Notes: a model not told the origin generated them from the letters alone. DNA of 64,000 nt from Hwanghaeella grinnelliae (GCF_004005845.1 NZ_SADE01000002.1:558421-622420); one strand, 5' to 3'; positions 10,584 through 19,471 are shown, numbered from the stretch's first letter. A program made the numbers and translations.

Positions 10584-10622
10584 ATGATGTCCCAGTAGAT
10601 GACGATCCGGTAGATGACGACC
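10578..10622 (+). repeat. 15-bp tandem repeat, three copies, spanning the stop codon
   Basis: Three imperfect 15-base units (10578-10592, 10593-10607, 10608-10622), each of the form C(A/G)G-TAG-ATG-A(T/C)G-(T/A)(C/T)C. The first TAG is the stop codon of the dioxygenase-like gene, so the duplication has copied the stop in frame. It looks like replication slippage after gene termination. Confidence 0.8.
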
Positions 10623-10683
10623 CAGCCGATTGCCGAGTGTCGCCTTGCCCGATACCGTCGTGCAGCCCTTTGTGGAGTCTGAT

Positions 10684-11919
10684 GTGAACCGGATTGGCGT
10701 TCTTACCCTGCTGTTCCTGCTAAGCGCCTGTGTCACCGCGCAGGATGCCCCGCCCGTCGCGGCAGTGGAGAAGGCCCCCTGTCCCGAAACGCCCGGCGAA
10801 GCCTGGCGCCTGCATCTGCAGGCGGTAATCGATCCCAGCCTTGGGGATGCGAGCCATTTCCGGGACTGCGCGGCCCGAACCGGGCATGTCGACGCGATGA
10901 CATCGCTGGGCACGCAACTGACCCAATGGCCTCGCAAGCCAGGCGATTTCGAGCGCGGCATGCGGTTCCTACAAAACGCCGCCATCGCCGGGGATCCAAC
11001 CGCGCAGCGCATGCTGGCCCTCAAATACGGGACGGGCGCGTATGGGAATGCCCAGACCCAGCGGAACGCCTATCTGGCGCTGTTCTGGAAAGGTGTCGTC
11101 ACCCGGGACCGCGCCGGGCAGGATGCACCGCCAAAGATCAGCGCCATGCTGGGACGGTACCGGGAGCTTCTAAGCGAGCGGTCGCGCGAAGGGTTGGTGC
11201 GGGAAATCGCAGCTTGGCGGCCCGGCAGGCCCGAACCGCAGCATTATACCTTCGATATCCTGATGACGAATGTGGTCGCGGGTTCCGGCCGAAACACCGT
11301 TTGGTCGGAAAGGGGTATGGCGGATGCCGTGCTGGATTACGGCCTGGCCGAAGGCCTGCCTGATGCCGGCCTGCTGGCCCTGTTCCGGGGCCAGGCCGGT
11401 GACGTCGACCGGGTGCCGCAAGACGTGCTGGACAGTTTGGTCGCAAACGGCAGCTTCCTGGCGTTGACGTTGAAATTGCGGAACGTGACTGCGCAAGAGG
11501 GCCGGGAAGAGGAAGAACTCGTCCTGATCGTCCAACTGTTGAGCCGTTTGGGCTTGGACCTGCGCTATCTTCAGCCCCAACATGACCAGCTGCTGTCCCA
11601 ATTTTCCGAAACCGGCGATATCGTCCCATTGATGAACGCGATTGCCGCCGGATCACAGCCCGAACGGCAAATCCTGGCGACCATCGCGGCGATGAACGCC
11701 TGCAGTGCGGAAACCACTGGAGTGTGCGACCGTATCCTCACCAGGGTGAAACCGTTGATAAGCCCGGTCGCTTTGAGCTTCCTGGACTTCATTCGAGCTA
11801 TGGAAAACTGCACCGCCCCGTCGGAAAAGCTGCGTTGCCTGCTCGACAATGGCGGGATGACAGCGTTGCGCGACATTATCGTCAACGACACTATCGACCT
11901 CGGCGGGCGGAGCGTCTGA
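10684..11919 (+). CDS. putative lipoprotein with Sel1-like repeats
   Basis: A 411-aa protein starting at GTG 10684, supported by a GGAG eight bases upstream. It opens with a short lipoprotein signal, hydrophobic VLTLLFLLS then lipobox S-A-C at residue 16. A Sel1-type helical repeat region follows (HVDAMTSLGTQL and PTAQRMLALKYGTGAYG...AYLALFWK), usually a protein-binding scaffold. The C-terminal 200 residues are helical and unassigned. It is probably anchored to the inner or outer membrane facing the periplasm. The frame is open upstream to 10630 but the signal peptide argues for 10684. It lies 80 bp before dapB. Confidence 0.65.
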   Translation: MNRIGVLTLLFLLSACVTAQDAPPVAAVEKAPCPETPGEAWRLHLQAVIDPSLGDASHFRDCAARTGHVDAMTSLGTQLTQWPRKPGDFERGMRFLQNAAIAGDPTAQRMLALKYGTGAYGNAQTQRNAYLALFWKGVVTRDRAGQDAPPKISAMLGRYRELLSERSREGLVREIAAWRPGRPEPQHYTFDILMTNVVAGSGRNTVWSERGMADAVLDYGLAEGLPDAGLLALFRGQAGDVDRVPQDVLDSLVANGSFLALTLKLRNVTAQEGREEEELVLIVQLLSRLGLDLRYLQPQHDQLLSQFSETGDIVPLMNAIAAGSQPERQILATIAAMNACSAETTGVCDRILTRVKPLISPVALSFLDFIRAMENCTAPSEKLRCLLDNGGMTALRDIIVNDTIDLGGRSV

Positions 11920-11999
11920 CCCCGCCGTCACGCCAAACACCCTTGCAATACGCGGCGCCAAGCGCCATTCCAGCACCTGAAGACTTTGGGGAGGCATTC

Positions 12000-12857
12000 A
12001 TGACCGAACAGGATCTGAACATCGTCGTCACCGGCGCGGATGGGCGCATGGGGCGGATGCTGGTTGCCGAGATCGCCGCGACCGAGGGCTGCCGCCTGTC
12101 CGGCGCGACCGACCGGGAAGGGTCGCCCGCCATCGGGCAGGACCCCGGCGTGCTGGCCGGTATCGGCGAGACGGGGCTGAAGATCGTCGACGATCCGGCC
12201 ACGGTGATCGCCCAGGCCGATGCCGTCATCGACTTTACCTCACCGGCCGCGACGGTGAACCATGCTAGGCTTTGTGCCCAGGCGGGCGCGGCCCTGGTCG
12301 CCGGCACCACCGGTATGAGCCATTCCGACGAGGAAGCGCTGTATCTGGCCGCGCGTCACGTTCCGGTCATCTATGCGGCCAATTACAGCGCCGGCATCAC
12401 CCTGCTGATGAATCTCGTCCAGAAGGCCGCCGCGACGTTGGGCGACGACTATGATATTGAGGTCCTGGAAATGCACCACCGGCACAAGGTGGATGCGCCT
12501 TCCGGGACGGCGCTTGCGCTGGGCAAGGCGGCGGCGCGCGGCCGCAAAGTGAACCACGACGCGGTGAAACAAGCCGTGCGCGACGGTCATACCGGCGCGC
12601 GGCCCAAGGGGGAGATCGGCTATGCCACCCTGCGCGGCGGCGATGTGGTCGGTGAGCATGACGTGATTTTCGCCGCCGAGGGTGAGCGGCTGATCCTGGG
12701 CCACAAGGCTTCCGCCCGACGGGTCTTCGCCGCCGGCGCGGTACGCGCGGCCCTGTGGACGAAGGACAAGCATCCAGGCGTTTACGATATGAACGACGTG
12801 CTGGGTCTTAAGGATCAAGAAGCTGAGGTTGTCACGGAAGCGGAACGACATGTCTGA
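12000..12857 (+). CDS. dapB: 4-hydroxy-tetrahydrodipicolinate reductase
   Basis: Lysine/meso-diaminopimelate pathway enzyme that reduces the DapA product with NAD(P)H. It is 285 aa. The N terminus has the Rossmann motif VVTGADGRMGRMLV. VIDFTSPAAT and VAGTTGMS follow. The signature EMHHRHKVDAPSGTAL has the catalytic His-His-x-His-Lys and the substrate-binding SGTA. The start is the ATG at 12000 with GGGGAGG 6 bases upstream; the frame runs open to 11724 but overlaps the upstream lipoprotein and is not family-like. The stop overlaps the start of the next ureohydrolase gene by 8 bases, suggesting coupled translation. Confidence 0.96.
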   Translation: MTEQDLNIVVTGADGRMGRMLVAEIAATEGCRLSGATDREGSPAIGQDPGVLAGIGETGLKIVDDPATVIAQADAVIDFTSPAATVNHARLCAQAGAALVAGTTGMSHSDEEALYLAARHVPVIYAANYSAGITLLMNLVQKAAATLGDDYDIEVLEMHHRHKVDAPSGTALALGKAAARGRKVNHDAVKQAVRDGHTGARPKGEIGYATLRGGDVVGEHDVIFAAEGERLILGHKASARRVFAAGAVRAALWTKDKHPGVYDMNDVLGLKDQEAEVVTEAERHV

Positions 12858-13857
12858 TACGGAGTCGGGCGGCAAGCCCAGTATCGCCGGTGTGTTCGGT
12901 CCATCCGGCACGGTGGAGACCTTCCTGGGCCTGCCGAAAGTCGCGACAAGCGACCTGGAGGCCAGCGGCGCGAAAGCCGCGGTGCTTGGCGTACCCTGCG
13001 CCACGCCCTATGCGGCGACCGGGCTTTACGCCGCCAAGGCGCCCAAGGCCATGCGGGAAAGCGCCGCCATCGAGGCCGCCGCGACACACCATTTCGATTT
13101 CGACCGGATGGCCCCCGCGGTGCCCTTAGGACCGGACGGCAAACCCCTGATCGTCGATTGCGGCGACTTGGACTATGACGCCGAAGACCACGCCGCCAAC
13201 AGGGCGCGGATCTCAAAGGCGGTAAGCGACATTCTGGCCGCCGGCGCGGTCCCCATCGTGCTGGGCGGGGACGATTCATCAGGCATTCCGATTCTGCAGG
13301 GCTATGCGGACGACGCAGCGGAAAACGGGCCGCTGACGGTTTTGCAGATCGACGCCCATATCGACTGGCGCGACGAGGTGAACGGCGAACGATTCGGCCT
13401 TTCCTCACCCATGCGGCGGGCGTCCGAAATGGAATGGGTGACGGGAATGGTGCAGGTCGGCGCGCGGGCCGTCGGTTCCGCGCGGCCCTCGGACTACGAG
13501 GACGCGGTTGCCTGGGGCGTCAACTTCATTACCGCCGCCATGCTGCATCGGGATGGCATCCGCGCGGTCGTGGACGCCATCCCCGACGGTTCCCGCGTTT
13601 TCGTCAATTTCGATCTGGACGGGCTGGACCCATCGGTCGCGCCGGGCGTGATCGGCCCGTCCCCCGGCGGTCTATTCATGCACCAAGCGCTCGCCATCCT
13701 GAACGGCGTGGCCGAGAAGGCGCGGATCGCGGGTTTTTGCCTGGTCGAATTCGCGCCGGACCTGGACCGGGACGGCCAATCCGCGCATTGCGCCTATCGC
13801 CTGTCAGCCTTAGCGGCGGCGATTGCGGCCGAAGGTGCTTTACAGGCGGCTTCCTAG
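12850..13857 (+). CDS. divergent ureohydrolase (arginase/agmatinase family) with GGDDS motif
   Basis: A 335-aa arginase-fold protein. Two metal motifs are standard: DAHID with ligands at about 168, 170 and 172, and FDLDGLDP with ligands at about 255 and 257. The first motif, normally GGDHS, reads GGDDS, so the His metal ligand is replaced by Asp at about residue 142. C-terminal VEFAPDLDRDG corresponds to the usual VEVAP-D. The change may alter metal choice or substrate. The ATG at 12850 overlaps dapB by 8 bases, so the two are probably co-transcribed. It is only distantly similar to the paralogue at 463-1428. The activity is unknown. Confidence 0.8.
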   Translation: MSDTESGGKPSIAGVFGPSGTVETFLGLPKVATSDLEASGAKAAVLGVPCATPYAATGLYAAKAPKAMRESAAIEAAATHHFDFDRMAPAVPLGPDGKPLIVDCGDLDYDAEDHAANRARISKAVSDILAAGAVPIVLGGDDSSGIPILQGYADDAAENGPLTVLQIDAHIDWRDEVNGERFGLSSPMRRASEMEWVTGMVQVGARAVGSARPSDYEDAVAWGVNFITAAMLHRDGIRAVVDAIPDGSRVFVNFDLDGLDPSVAPGVIGPSPGGLFMHQALAILNGVAEKARIAGFCLVEFAPDLDRDGQSAHCAYRLSALAAAIAAEGALQAAS

Positions 13858-13938
13858 ATCATCCGCTAAACCGGGAACCGCATTCCCGCCGCGATGACTC
13901 TCTCGATTGTGAATGGCGTAGGTCATTCCATCGGCGTT

Positions 13939-14433
13939 TTAACATGACGCATCCCCGGCACCGGCCAGGATTGCCAAAGGAACCTCCGAACTGAACTTGC
14001 TCCGTTTCATGACGACGGAGGTCCTGAATCTTTTGATGTTGGCGTCTTCGAAGAAAAGCCGGTGCGTGAGACGCTCGAAATCCTCAATATCTTTGCTGAG
14101 AATGATTAGGGCGAAATCCGCCTCGCCTGTGATGTAATAGCATTGCTGAACTTGAGGGTTTGCCTGTGCCCGGCGCCGAAACGCATCGACCTGATCGATG
14201 CGTTCGCGTTCCATCTCGACCAATACCAGGAACGTCATCGTGTATCCGACGGCTTCAGGCTGAATGACTGTCGTTTCTCGTTGAATGACCTCTTTGTCAC
14301 GGAGGCTTCGGATCCGCCTCTGCACGGTCGCCACCGACAAGCCTGTCTCACAGGCGATATTCTCGAGCTTCTCTCGCGCGTTGTCTTGCAACATACGAAG
14401 TATCGTCAAATCCGAAGCGCTTAACTCTGACAT
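13939..14433 (-). CDS. Lrp/AsnC family transcriptional regulator
   Basis: A 164-aa DNA-binding regulator that typically senses an amino acid. The helix-turn-helix is at about 1-60 (SDLTILRMLQDNAR...LSVATVQRRIRSLRDKEVI) and the RAM/ligand-binding domain follows (TFLVLVEMERE, then VQQCYYITGEADFALIILSKDIEDFE). The start chosen is the ATG at 14433; an in-frame TTG at 14454 is less likely. It is divergent from the ehuA-like operon, with a 215-bp region between them that carries inverted repeats. In known ectoine gene clusters an AsnC-type regulator (DoeX) has a comparable position, so control of the adjacent transporter is likely. Confidence 0.9.
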   Translation of the reverse strand: MSELSASDLTILRMLQDNAREKLENIACETGLSVATVQRRIRSLRDKEVIQRETTVIQPEAVGYTMTFLVLVEMERERIDQVDAFRRRAQANPQVQQCYYITGEADFALIILSKDIEDFERLTHRLFFEDANIKRFRTSVVMKRSKFSSEVPLAILAGAGDASC

Positions 14434-14537
14434 CCCGCCTGACCTCCCCAGCACTTTGAAAACATCTGTGATGTTACCTGCGGAACTTGAGCGAGACGCA
14501 TCATTTTTTCCCGATTTCTGAAAAATTTACTCACTTT

Positions 14538-14608
14538 TCAAGAGCTGGTGGGGATTTTTATGGAGGGTTTTCGATAAGCTTTCCGAGGTCGTTTCAGCTC
14601 TTGAGCTG
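14538..14608. promoter_or_regulatory. inverted repeats, candidate operator of the Lrp-type regulator
   Basis: TCAAGAGCTG (14538-14547) has its exact reverse complement CAGCTCTTGA at 14595-14604. The second copy is itself part of the palindrome CAGCTC-TT-GAGCTG (14595-14608). The elements lie in the gap between the divergent regulator and transporter genes, about 57 bases apart centre to centre. Multiple spaced sites are typical of Lrp-family binding. A DNA hairpin is an alternative reading. Confidence 0.5.
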
Positions 14609-14648
14609 CCGCTATCGATGATCTTGGACGGGGGGCAAAGCTAAGTAG

Positions 14649-15434
14649 ATGGCAAGCGTGGAAAAAATCATCGAATTTCGGGACGTGTCGAAATCGTTCG
14701 GCGAACTGCAGGTCCTGAGAAACCTCGATCTGCATGTCAATGCCGGTGAGAAGCTGGCGCTGATCGGTCCGAGTGGGTCAGGCAAGACCACCATTCTTCG
14801 AATTTTGATGACGTTGGAGGATATCGACACGGGCCACGTCCTGATCGACCAGGACTACCTTTGGCATCAACAGGTCGAAGGCAAGCTTCAACCCGCCAGC
14901 GACAAGCACCTGCACAAGATGCGCGAAAACGTCGGCATGGTTTTCCAGCAATTCAACCTGTTCCCGCACCTAACCGCGATCGGCAACATCCAACAGCCGC
15001 AGATGCTGGTGCAAGGCAAAGACAAGGCCGATGCCCAGGCAAAAGGCATGGACCTGCTGAAGATGGTCGGGCTTGAAGAAAAACGAGACCACTATCCGCA
15101 TCAGCTGTCGGGCGGCCAGCAGCAGCGTGTCGCAATCGCCCGGGCTTTGGCACTGGAGCCAAAGATCATGCTGTTCGACGAAGTCACCTCTGCGTTGGAT
15201 CCGGAATTGGTCGATGAGGTGTTGAATGTATTGCGCATGCTCGCAAGCGACACCGACACGACGATGCTGACGGTCACGCATGAAATGAACTTCGCCCGTG
15301 AGTTCGCCGACCGTGTCTTGTTCTTCGACAAAGGACAGATCGTCGAGGCGGGCGAGCCCAAAGAAATTTTTAGCCGGCCCCAAGAACCCCGAACACAGGA
15401 TTTTCTCAAAAAATACATTGCAGGCATCGCCTGA
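14649..15434 (+). CDS. ehuA: ectoine/amino-acid-type ABC transporter ATPase (EhuA-like)
   Basis: Cytoplasmic ATPase of a polar amino-acid-type uptake system. It is 261 aa. It has Walker A GPSGSGKTT (about residues 40-48), Q-loop VFQQFNLFPH, signature LSGGQQQR and Walker B IMLFDEVTSALDPE, followed by the switch His in VTHEM. An insertion with PASDKHLHKMRENVGMVFQ matches the EhuA branch that serves ectoine/hydroxyectoine. It is the first gene of a four-gene transporter operon. The exact solute is not proven. Confidence 0.85.
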   Translation: MASVEKIIEFRDVSKSFGELQVLRNLDLHVNAGEKLALIGPSGSGKTTILRILMTLEDIDTGHVLIDQDYLWHQQVEGKLQPASDKHLHKMRENVGMVFQQFNLFPHLTAIGNIQQPQMLVQGKDKADAQAKGMDLLKMVGLEEKRDHYPHQLSGGQQQRVAIARALALEPKIMLFDEVTSALDPELVDEVLNVLRMLASDTDTTMLTVTHEMNFAREFADRVLFFDKGQIVEAGEPKEIFSRPQEPRTQDFLKKYIAGIA

Positions 15435-15507
15435 CCGGCATGCCCAAAAGCAGAACGATGAAAATCGTCGGTTGACCACATCGAACCAGTGACGAAAGGA
15501 CCGCTCA

Positions 15508-16359
15508 ATGCGCTCGTTAAATTTAAGGAAGGCTTTAGTCGGGATGGTAGCGGCGGGGGCCGTGATTGCCGGATCGATTGGATCGGCATCCGCCGACACG
15601 TTGCAGAAACTTAGAGACCAAGGCTATGCGACGGTCGCGGTGGCCAACGAACCGCCATACAGTGACGTCAAAGGTGACGGCTATGTCACCGGTGCGGCGC
15701 CTGATGTGGCCCGCGCGGTAATGAAGAAGCTCGGCGTGCCGGAGCTCAAGGCGCAGGTCGTTGCCTATGGCTCAATGATCCCGGCATTGCTGGCGCGCCG
15801 TGTCGACATGGCGACCTCCGGACTTTACATCAAGCCCAAGCGTTGCGAGTCGATCATCTACTCGGAACCCGATCTCTGCGGCGCCGAAGCATTCGCCGTC
15901 ATGAAGGGGAATCCGCACAACATCCTGACCTACGAAGATATCGGCAAAAATCCGGATGTGACGATGACGACATGTGCCGGTTGTGCCGAGGAGGCCTATG
16001 CGTTGGAGCGTGGGGTCAGCGCAGAACAGATCAAGGTTTTCACAGATCCGCCGAGCGGCATCAAAATGCTGCAGCAGGGCCGCGTTGACGTCTTTGCGCT
16101 TTCAGGTCTCGGCACTCAGGATCTACTGCGCAAGTTCAATGACCCAAACCTTGAACTGATCATGCCGGTGAAAGGCGTGCCGATGGGCTGCGCCGGCGCC
16201 GCCTTCAATCCAGAAGATAAGGATTTCCGCGACGCATACGACCAAGCGCTCAAGGAACTGAAAGATAGCGGCGAGTTCGCGAAGATCATCGAGCCTTACG
16301 GCTTTTCTACCGAAGCGACCTTGGCCGTGAAGCGCGACGACTTCTGTCCCGGCAACTGA
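15508..16359 (+). CDS. ehuB: periplasmic solute-binding protein, EhuB-like
   Basis: A 283-aa periplasmic binding protein (SBP family 3). The signal peptide is at residues 1-29 (R-L-RKALVGMVAAGAVIAGSIGSASA), cleaved before DTLQKL. The opening of lobe 1, VAVANEPPYSDV, has the Glu and aromatic residue that bind the quaternary amine of ectoine in EhuB. The classical protein has Phe where this has Tyr. The rest (ALLARRVDMATSGLYIKPKRC, SGIKMLQQGRVDVFAL, EFAKIIEPYGFS) follows EhuB closely. Two Cys pairs suggest disulfides. Ectoine or hydroxyectoine is the likely ligand, but the changed aromatic residue leaves other zwitterions open. Confidence 0.82.
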   Translation: MRSLNLRKALVGMVAAGAVIAGSIGSASADTLQKLRDQGYATVAVANEPPYSDVKGDGYVTGAAPDVARAVMKKLGVPELKAQVVAYGSMIPALLARRVDMATSGLYIKPKRCESIIYSEPDLCGAEAFAVMKGNPHNILTYEDIGKNPDVTMTTCAGCAEEAYALERGVSAEQIKVFTDPPSGIKMLQQGRVDVFALSGLGTQDLLRKFNDPNLELIMPVKGVPMGCAGAAFNPEDKDFRDAYDQALKELKDSGEFAKIIEPYGFSTEATLAVKRDDFCPGN

Positions 16360-16448
16360 GCGGACAAATAGGACGTCATCTTCCGATGAAGGCTTGAGAA
16401 AGGGGGCCGCTCGCCAAACCGGTGAACGGCCCCCCGGAGCGGGGGACC

Positions 16449-17117
16449 ATGGACAGCATCATTGAGTACTCGCCGATCCTGATCAAAGGCACGATCACAA
16501 CCATCCAGCTGACGCTTGCCAGCGCGGTTCTGGCCCTGACCATTTCCTTCATCGTCGGACTGGCCCGGTTCTCGCGACATCGGTCGGTTCGCGCCGCGGC
16601 GATCTGCTACCTGGAATTCTTCCGCGGAACGAGCGCAATCGTTCAGATGTTCTTCATGTATTACGTATTGCCGTTAATGGGTGTTCACTTCTCACCACTA
16701 ACCGCCGGCATCCTTGCCTGCGGCTGCAATCTTGGCAGCTATGGTTCCGAGGTCGTGCGCGGCGCGATTCAGTCGGTCAGTCGAGGTCAACACGAAGCCG
16801 CTCTGGCACTCAATTATACGACCTATCAACGCTATCGCTATGTCCTGATCCCACAGGCCATACCAGTAATGATTCCGACCTTCAGCAATCTCTTGATCGA
16901 ATTGATGAAGCTGACGGCAGTAGCCTCGCTGATTACCATCTCCGATCTGACTTTCATGGCGCAGATTATCCGCGTGCAAACCGCTCTGACCTTGGAGCCT
17001 TTCTTGGTGATCCTGGTCATCTATTTCATCATCGCGACGCTGCTTGTTCAGTTCACCAAGCTCGTGGAACGCAAATTCTCAAAAGGCCGCCAAGTGGTCT
17101 CGGATGGAGGCCGCTGA
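16449..17117 (+). CDS. ehuC: ABC transporter permease, EhuC-like
   Basis: A 222-aa inner-membrane permease of the His/Glu/Gln type with about five hydrophobic spans, starting with ILIKGTITTIQLTLASAVLAL. It has the EAA cytoplasmic loop that docks on the ATPase (HEAALALNYTTYQRYRYVLIPQAI). The start is the ATG at 16449 behind a GGAG-GGGGGA purine run; an upstream in-frame codon at 16422 is not needed. It pairs with the next gene to form the channel. Confidence 0.85.
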   Translation: MDSIIEYSPILIKGTITTIQLTLASAVLALTISFIVGLARFSRHRSVRAAAICYLEFFRGTSAIVQMFFMYYVLPLMGVHFSPLTAGILACGCNLGSYGSEVVRGAIQSVSRGQHEAALALNYTTYQRYRYVLIPQAIPVMIPTFSNLLIELMKLTAVASLITISDLTFMAQIIRVQTALTLEPFLVILVIYFIIATLLVQFTKLVERKFSKGRQVVSDGGR

Positions 17118-17120
17118 ATC

Positions 17121-17786
17121 ATGGAGTGGAGCTGGACTGTCGTAGAAGCCGTTCTGCCGAAGCTTGCGCAGGGCCTGATTGTCACTATTCAAGCGACATT
17201 CGTCGGCGCATTCCTTGCCTACGTCCTTGGGCTTGGCTTGGCGTTGTTGAAAATGTCGAAGATCAAGGTCGTTGCCTGGATTTCCTACTGGCTGGGAGAA
17301 TTCGTCCGCCGCACACCACTGTTGGTGCAACTCTATTTCTTGTTTTACGTCCTGCCTGACCTGGGCATTTTTCTGTCGCCATTCGTTGCCGGTGTCATAG
17401 GCCTTGGTGTTCACTTCTCCGCCTATACCTCGGAGGTCTATCGGGCCGGAATCGAGAATGTGCCGAAGGGGCAATGGGAGGCATCGCGGGCGCTGAACTA
17501 CAACAGCTATCAAACGATGCGCTTTGTCATCCTTCCACAATCAATCCCGCCGATGATCCCGCCTTTGGCCAATTATCTGATTACCATGTTCAAGGAAACG
17601 CCGCTGCTCTCGGCAATTACGGTGATTGAGCTGTTCAACGCCGCCAACATCTATTCCAACAGTCACTACAAGTACCTTGAACCGATGACATTGGTCGGCC
17701 TGTTCTTCCTGATTGTCTCTGTGCCGTCAGCCTATTTCGCGATGCGGTTGGAGAAACACTTCAAGCCCAAGAGCATGCGCGGCTAG
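17121..17786 (+). CDS. ehuD: ABC transporter permease, EhuD-like
   Basis: The second 221-aa permease of the same importer. It has about five membrane segments (QGLIVTIQATFVGAFLAYVLGLGLAL and others) and an EAA loop QWEASRALNYNSYQTMRFVILPQSIPPMIPPL. It begins three bases after the ehuC stop, so translation is surely coupled. With ehuA, ehuB and ehuC it makes a complete transporter. Confidence 0.85.
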   Translation: MEWSWTVVEAVLPKLAQGLIVTIQATFVGAFLAYVLGLGLALLKMSKIKVVAWISYWLGEFVRRTPLLVQLYFLFYVLPDLGIFLSPFVAGVIGLGVHFSAYTSEVYRAGIENVPKGQWEASRALNYNSYQTMRFVILPQSIPPMIPPLANYLITMFKETPLLSAITVIELFNAANIYSNSHYKYLEPMTLVGLFFLIVSVPSAYFAMRLEKHFKPKSMRG

Positions 17787-17998
17787 GCGTTGTGAAATGA
17801 TTTGTTCGAATTTAATCGCACAACAGAAGCATCACATCAGCATCAGGCGAAAACAGTAACTCTTTCTCATCTTATCCCCCCATTTGAGCACAGAGCGTCA
17901 CCCATGTTCTGTACGTTCCAGTCTTGTGGGCGTCACACAGTCCTTCGTTACGCTTTGTCCAACCACTGTCGATCGCGTTCAAATATGGGGAGTCCGCT

Positions 17999-19471
17999 AT
18001 GAGTTTCGGTCTAGAGGCAGACGTCGTCGATCCCGCCGTCTACGACAAAAACCTGCAGCTTCTGCGTTCCGCAGGTGTGACACTGCCGAAAATATCCGAA
18101 CTTGCCGACCCGATGCGGTTCCTGGGCCACCATGCCAGCGCCGAGGCTTGGATCGACCCCGATGCACCCGACCCAGCCAATCTGTTTCGCGTTCATTGGC
18201 ACAACAGCGCCGACAGGCGCGGACTGGCGGCCGTTCCTGAGCACCTGGTTTTGGATCCGGCACTCACCGGCGTCGACGCCACGATTGTCGTTGCGCTTGG
18301 CAATCGATTTCCAATGATCCGCGCGCACAAGGTTCTCGCCGCCTATGGCTGTCTGGTGCCGCGCTTGCTATCCGGCAAGTTCGACGCGTCGCACCACCGT
18401 GCCATTTGGCCGTCGACTGGAAATTACTGTCGTGGCGGAATCGCGATCTCGCGGATACTCGGCTGCCGGGGCGTTGCTGTTCTCCCGGAGGGCATGAGCA
18501 GCGAGCGGTTCCGGTGGTTGGAGCACTGGGTCACAGACGATAGCGACATCGTTCGGACGCCCGGTACGGAGAGCAACGTCAAAGAAATTTTCGACGCGTG
18601 TCACGATCTATCACGTGACCCTAGCAATATCATCTTCAATCAATTCTCTGAATTGGGGAACTATATCATACACCGCGCCGTAACCGGCCCGGCGCTGGAA
18701 CGAATTTTCAATCATCTCAATTCCAACGGCACTTTGCGTCCCCGTGCCTTCGTCGCGGCCTCGGGGTCGAGCGGCACACTGGCGGCCGGCGACCATCTCA
18801 AACATGTTTTGGGCACACAGGTCGGCGTCGTCGAAGCATTGGAATGTCCGACGCTTCTGTACAACGGATACGGGGAGCACAACATTCAAGGGATTGGCGA
18901 CAAGCATGTGCCGCTCATCCACAACGTCATGAATACGGATTTCGTTATTGGGGTCTCAGACGCCGCCAGCGACAATCTGAATTTGCTTTTCAATACCACG
19001 GTCGGGCGCAGTTTCCTGGGCCAGCGGACCGGACTCGGCCAGGAAAAGGTAACCGGCCTCGGCGACCTTGGACTGTCATCGATCGCGAACGTCCTGGGCG
19101 CGATAAAGTACGCCAAGTATAACGGGCTCGGATCATCCGATGTGGTTCTCACCGTCGCCACCGACGGCGCCGAGATGTACGAGACTGAATTGTCACACGC
19201 CGCGGAACGGACACCCGGCCGACAGTTCGATGCTCTCGGCGCGGCGGAAACCTTCGGCCGCTGGCTTCTCGGTACCGATGCCGACCATGTAATGGAGCTC
19301 GACCATCGCTCAAGAGAACGGGTCTTCAATCTTGGCTACTACACATGGGTCGAACAGCAGGGCGTGGCTCTCTCCGATTTCGATGCGCGCCGCGATCAAT
19401 CATTCTGGGATGGTTTGATGGACCTGGTTGAAGTCTGGGACACGATGATCGCGCGGTTCAACGCGGCGTGA
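17999..19471 (+). CDS. fold-type II PLP-dependent enzyme of unknown substrate
   Basis: A 490-aa protein related to the cysteine synthase/threonine dehydratase superfamily. The core motif STGNYCRGGIAISRILG (around residues 139-155) equals the S-x-GN-x-x-x-G helix start of this fold, and ASGSSGTLAAGD is the phosphate-binding loop. A Lys in LLSGKFDASHHR just before the first motif is the candidate Schiff-base residue. The first 100 residues and the last 120 are extensions not present in simple family members. The start is the ATG at 17999 with GGGGAG six bases upstream. It sits 212 bp after the EhuABCD-like importer, so it may metabolise the imported solute. It is not the known EutB of ectoine breakdown, which is much shorter. 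Confidence 0.7.
   Translation: MSFGLEADVVDPAVYDKNLQLLRSAGVTLPKISELADPMRFLGHHASAEAWIDPDAPDPANLFRVHWHNSADRRGLAAVPEHLVLDPALTGVDATIVVALGNRFPMIRAHKVLAAYGCLVPRLLSGKFDASHHRAIWPSTGNYCRGGIAISRILGCRGVAVLPEGMSSERFRWLEHWVTDDSDIVRTPGTESNVKEIFDACHDLSRDPSNIIFNQFSELGNYIIHRAVTGPALERIFNHLNSNGTLRPRAFVAASGSSGTLAAGDHLKHVLGTQVGVVEALECPTLLYNGYGEHNIQGIGDKHVPLIHNVMNTDFVIGVSDAASDNLNLLFNTTVGRSFLGQRTGLGQEKVTGLGDLGLSSIANVLGAIKYAKYNGLGSSDVVLTVATDGAEMYETELSHAAERTPGRQFDALGAAETFGRWLLGTDADHVMELDHRSRERVFNLGYYTWVEQQGVALSDFDARRDQSFWDGLMDLVEVWDTMIARFNAA

Noticed and set aside
9642-11024. A 460-codon minus-strand frame over the PhyH-like and lipoprotein genes
   Set aside because: It crosses two real genes and shows no recognisable domain.
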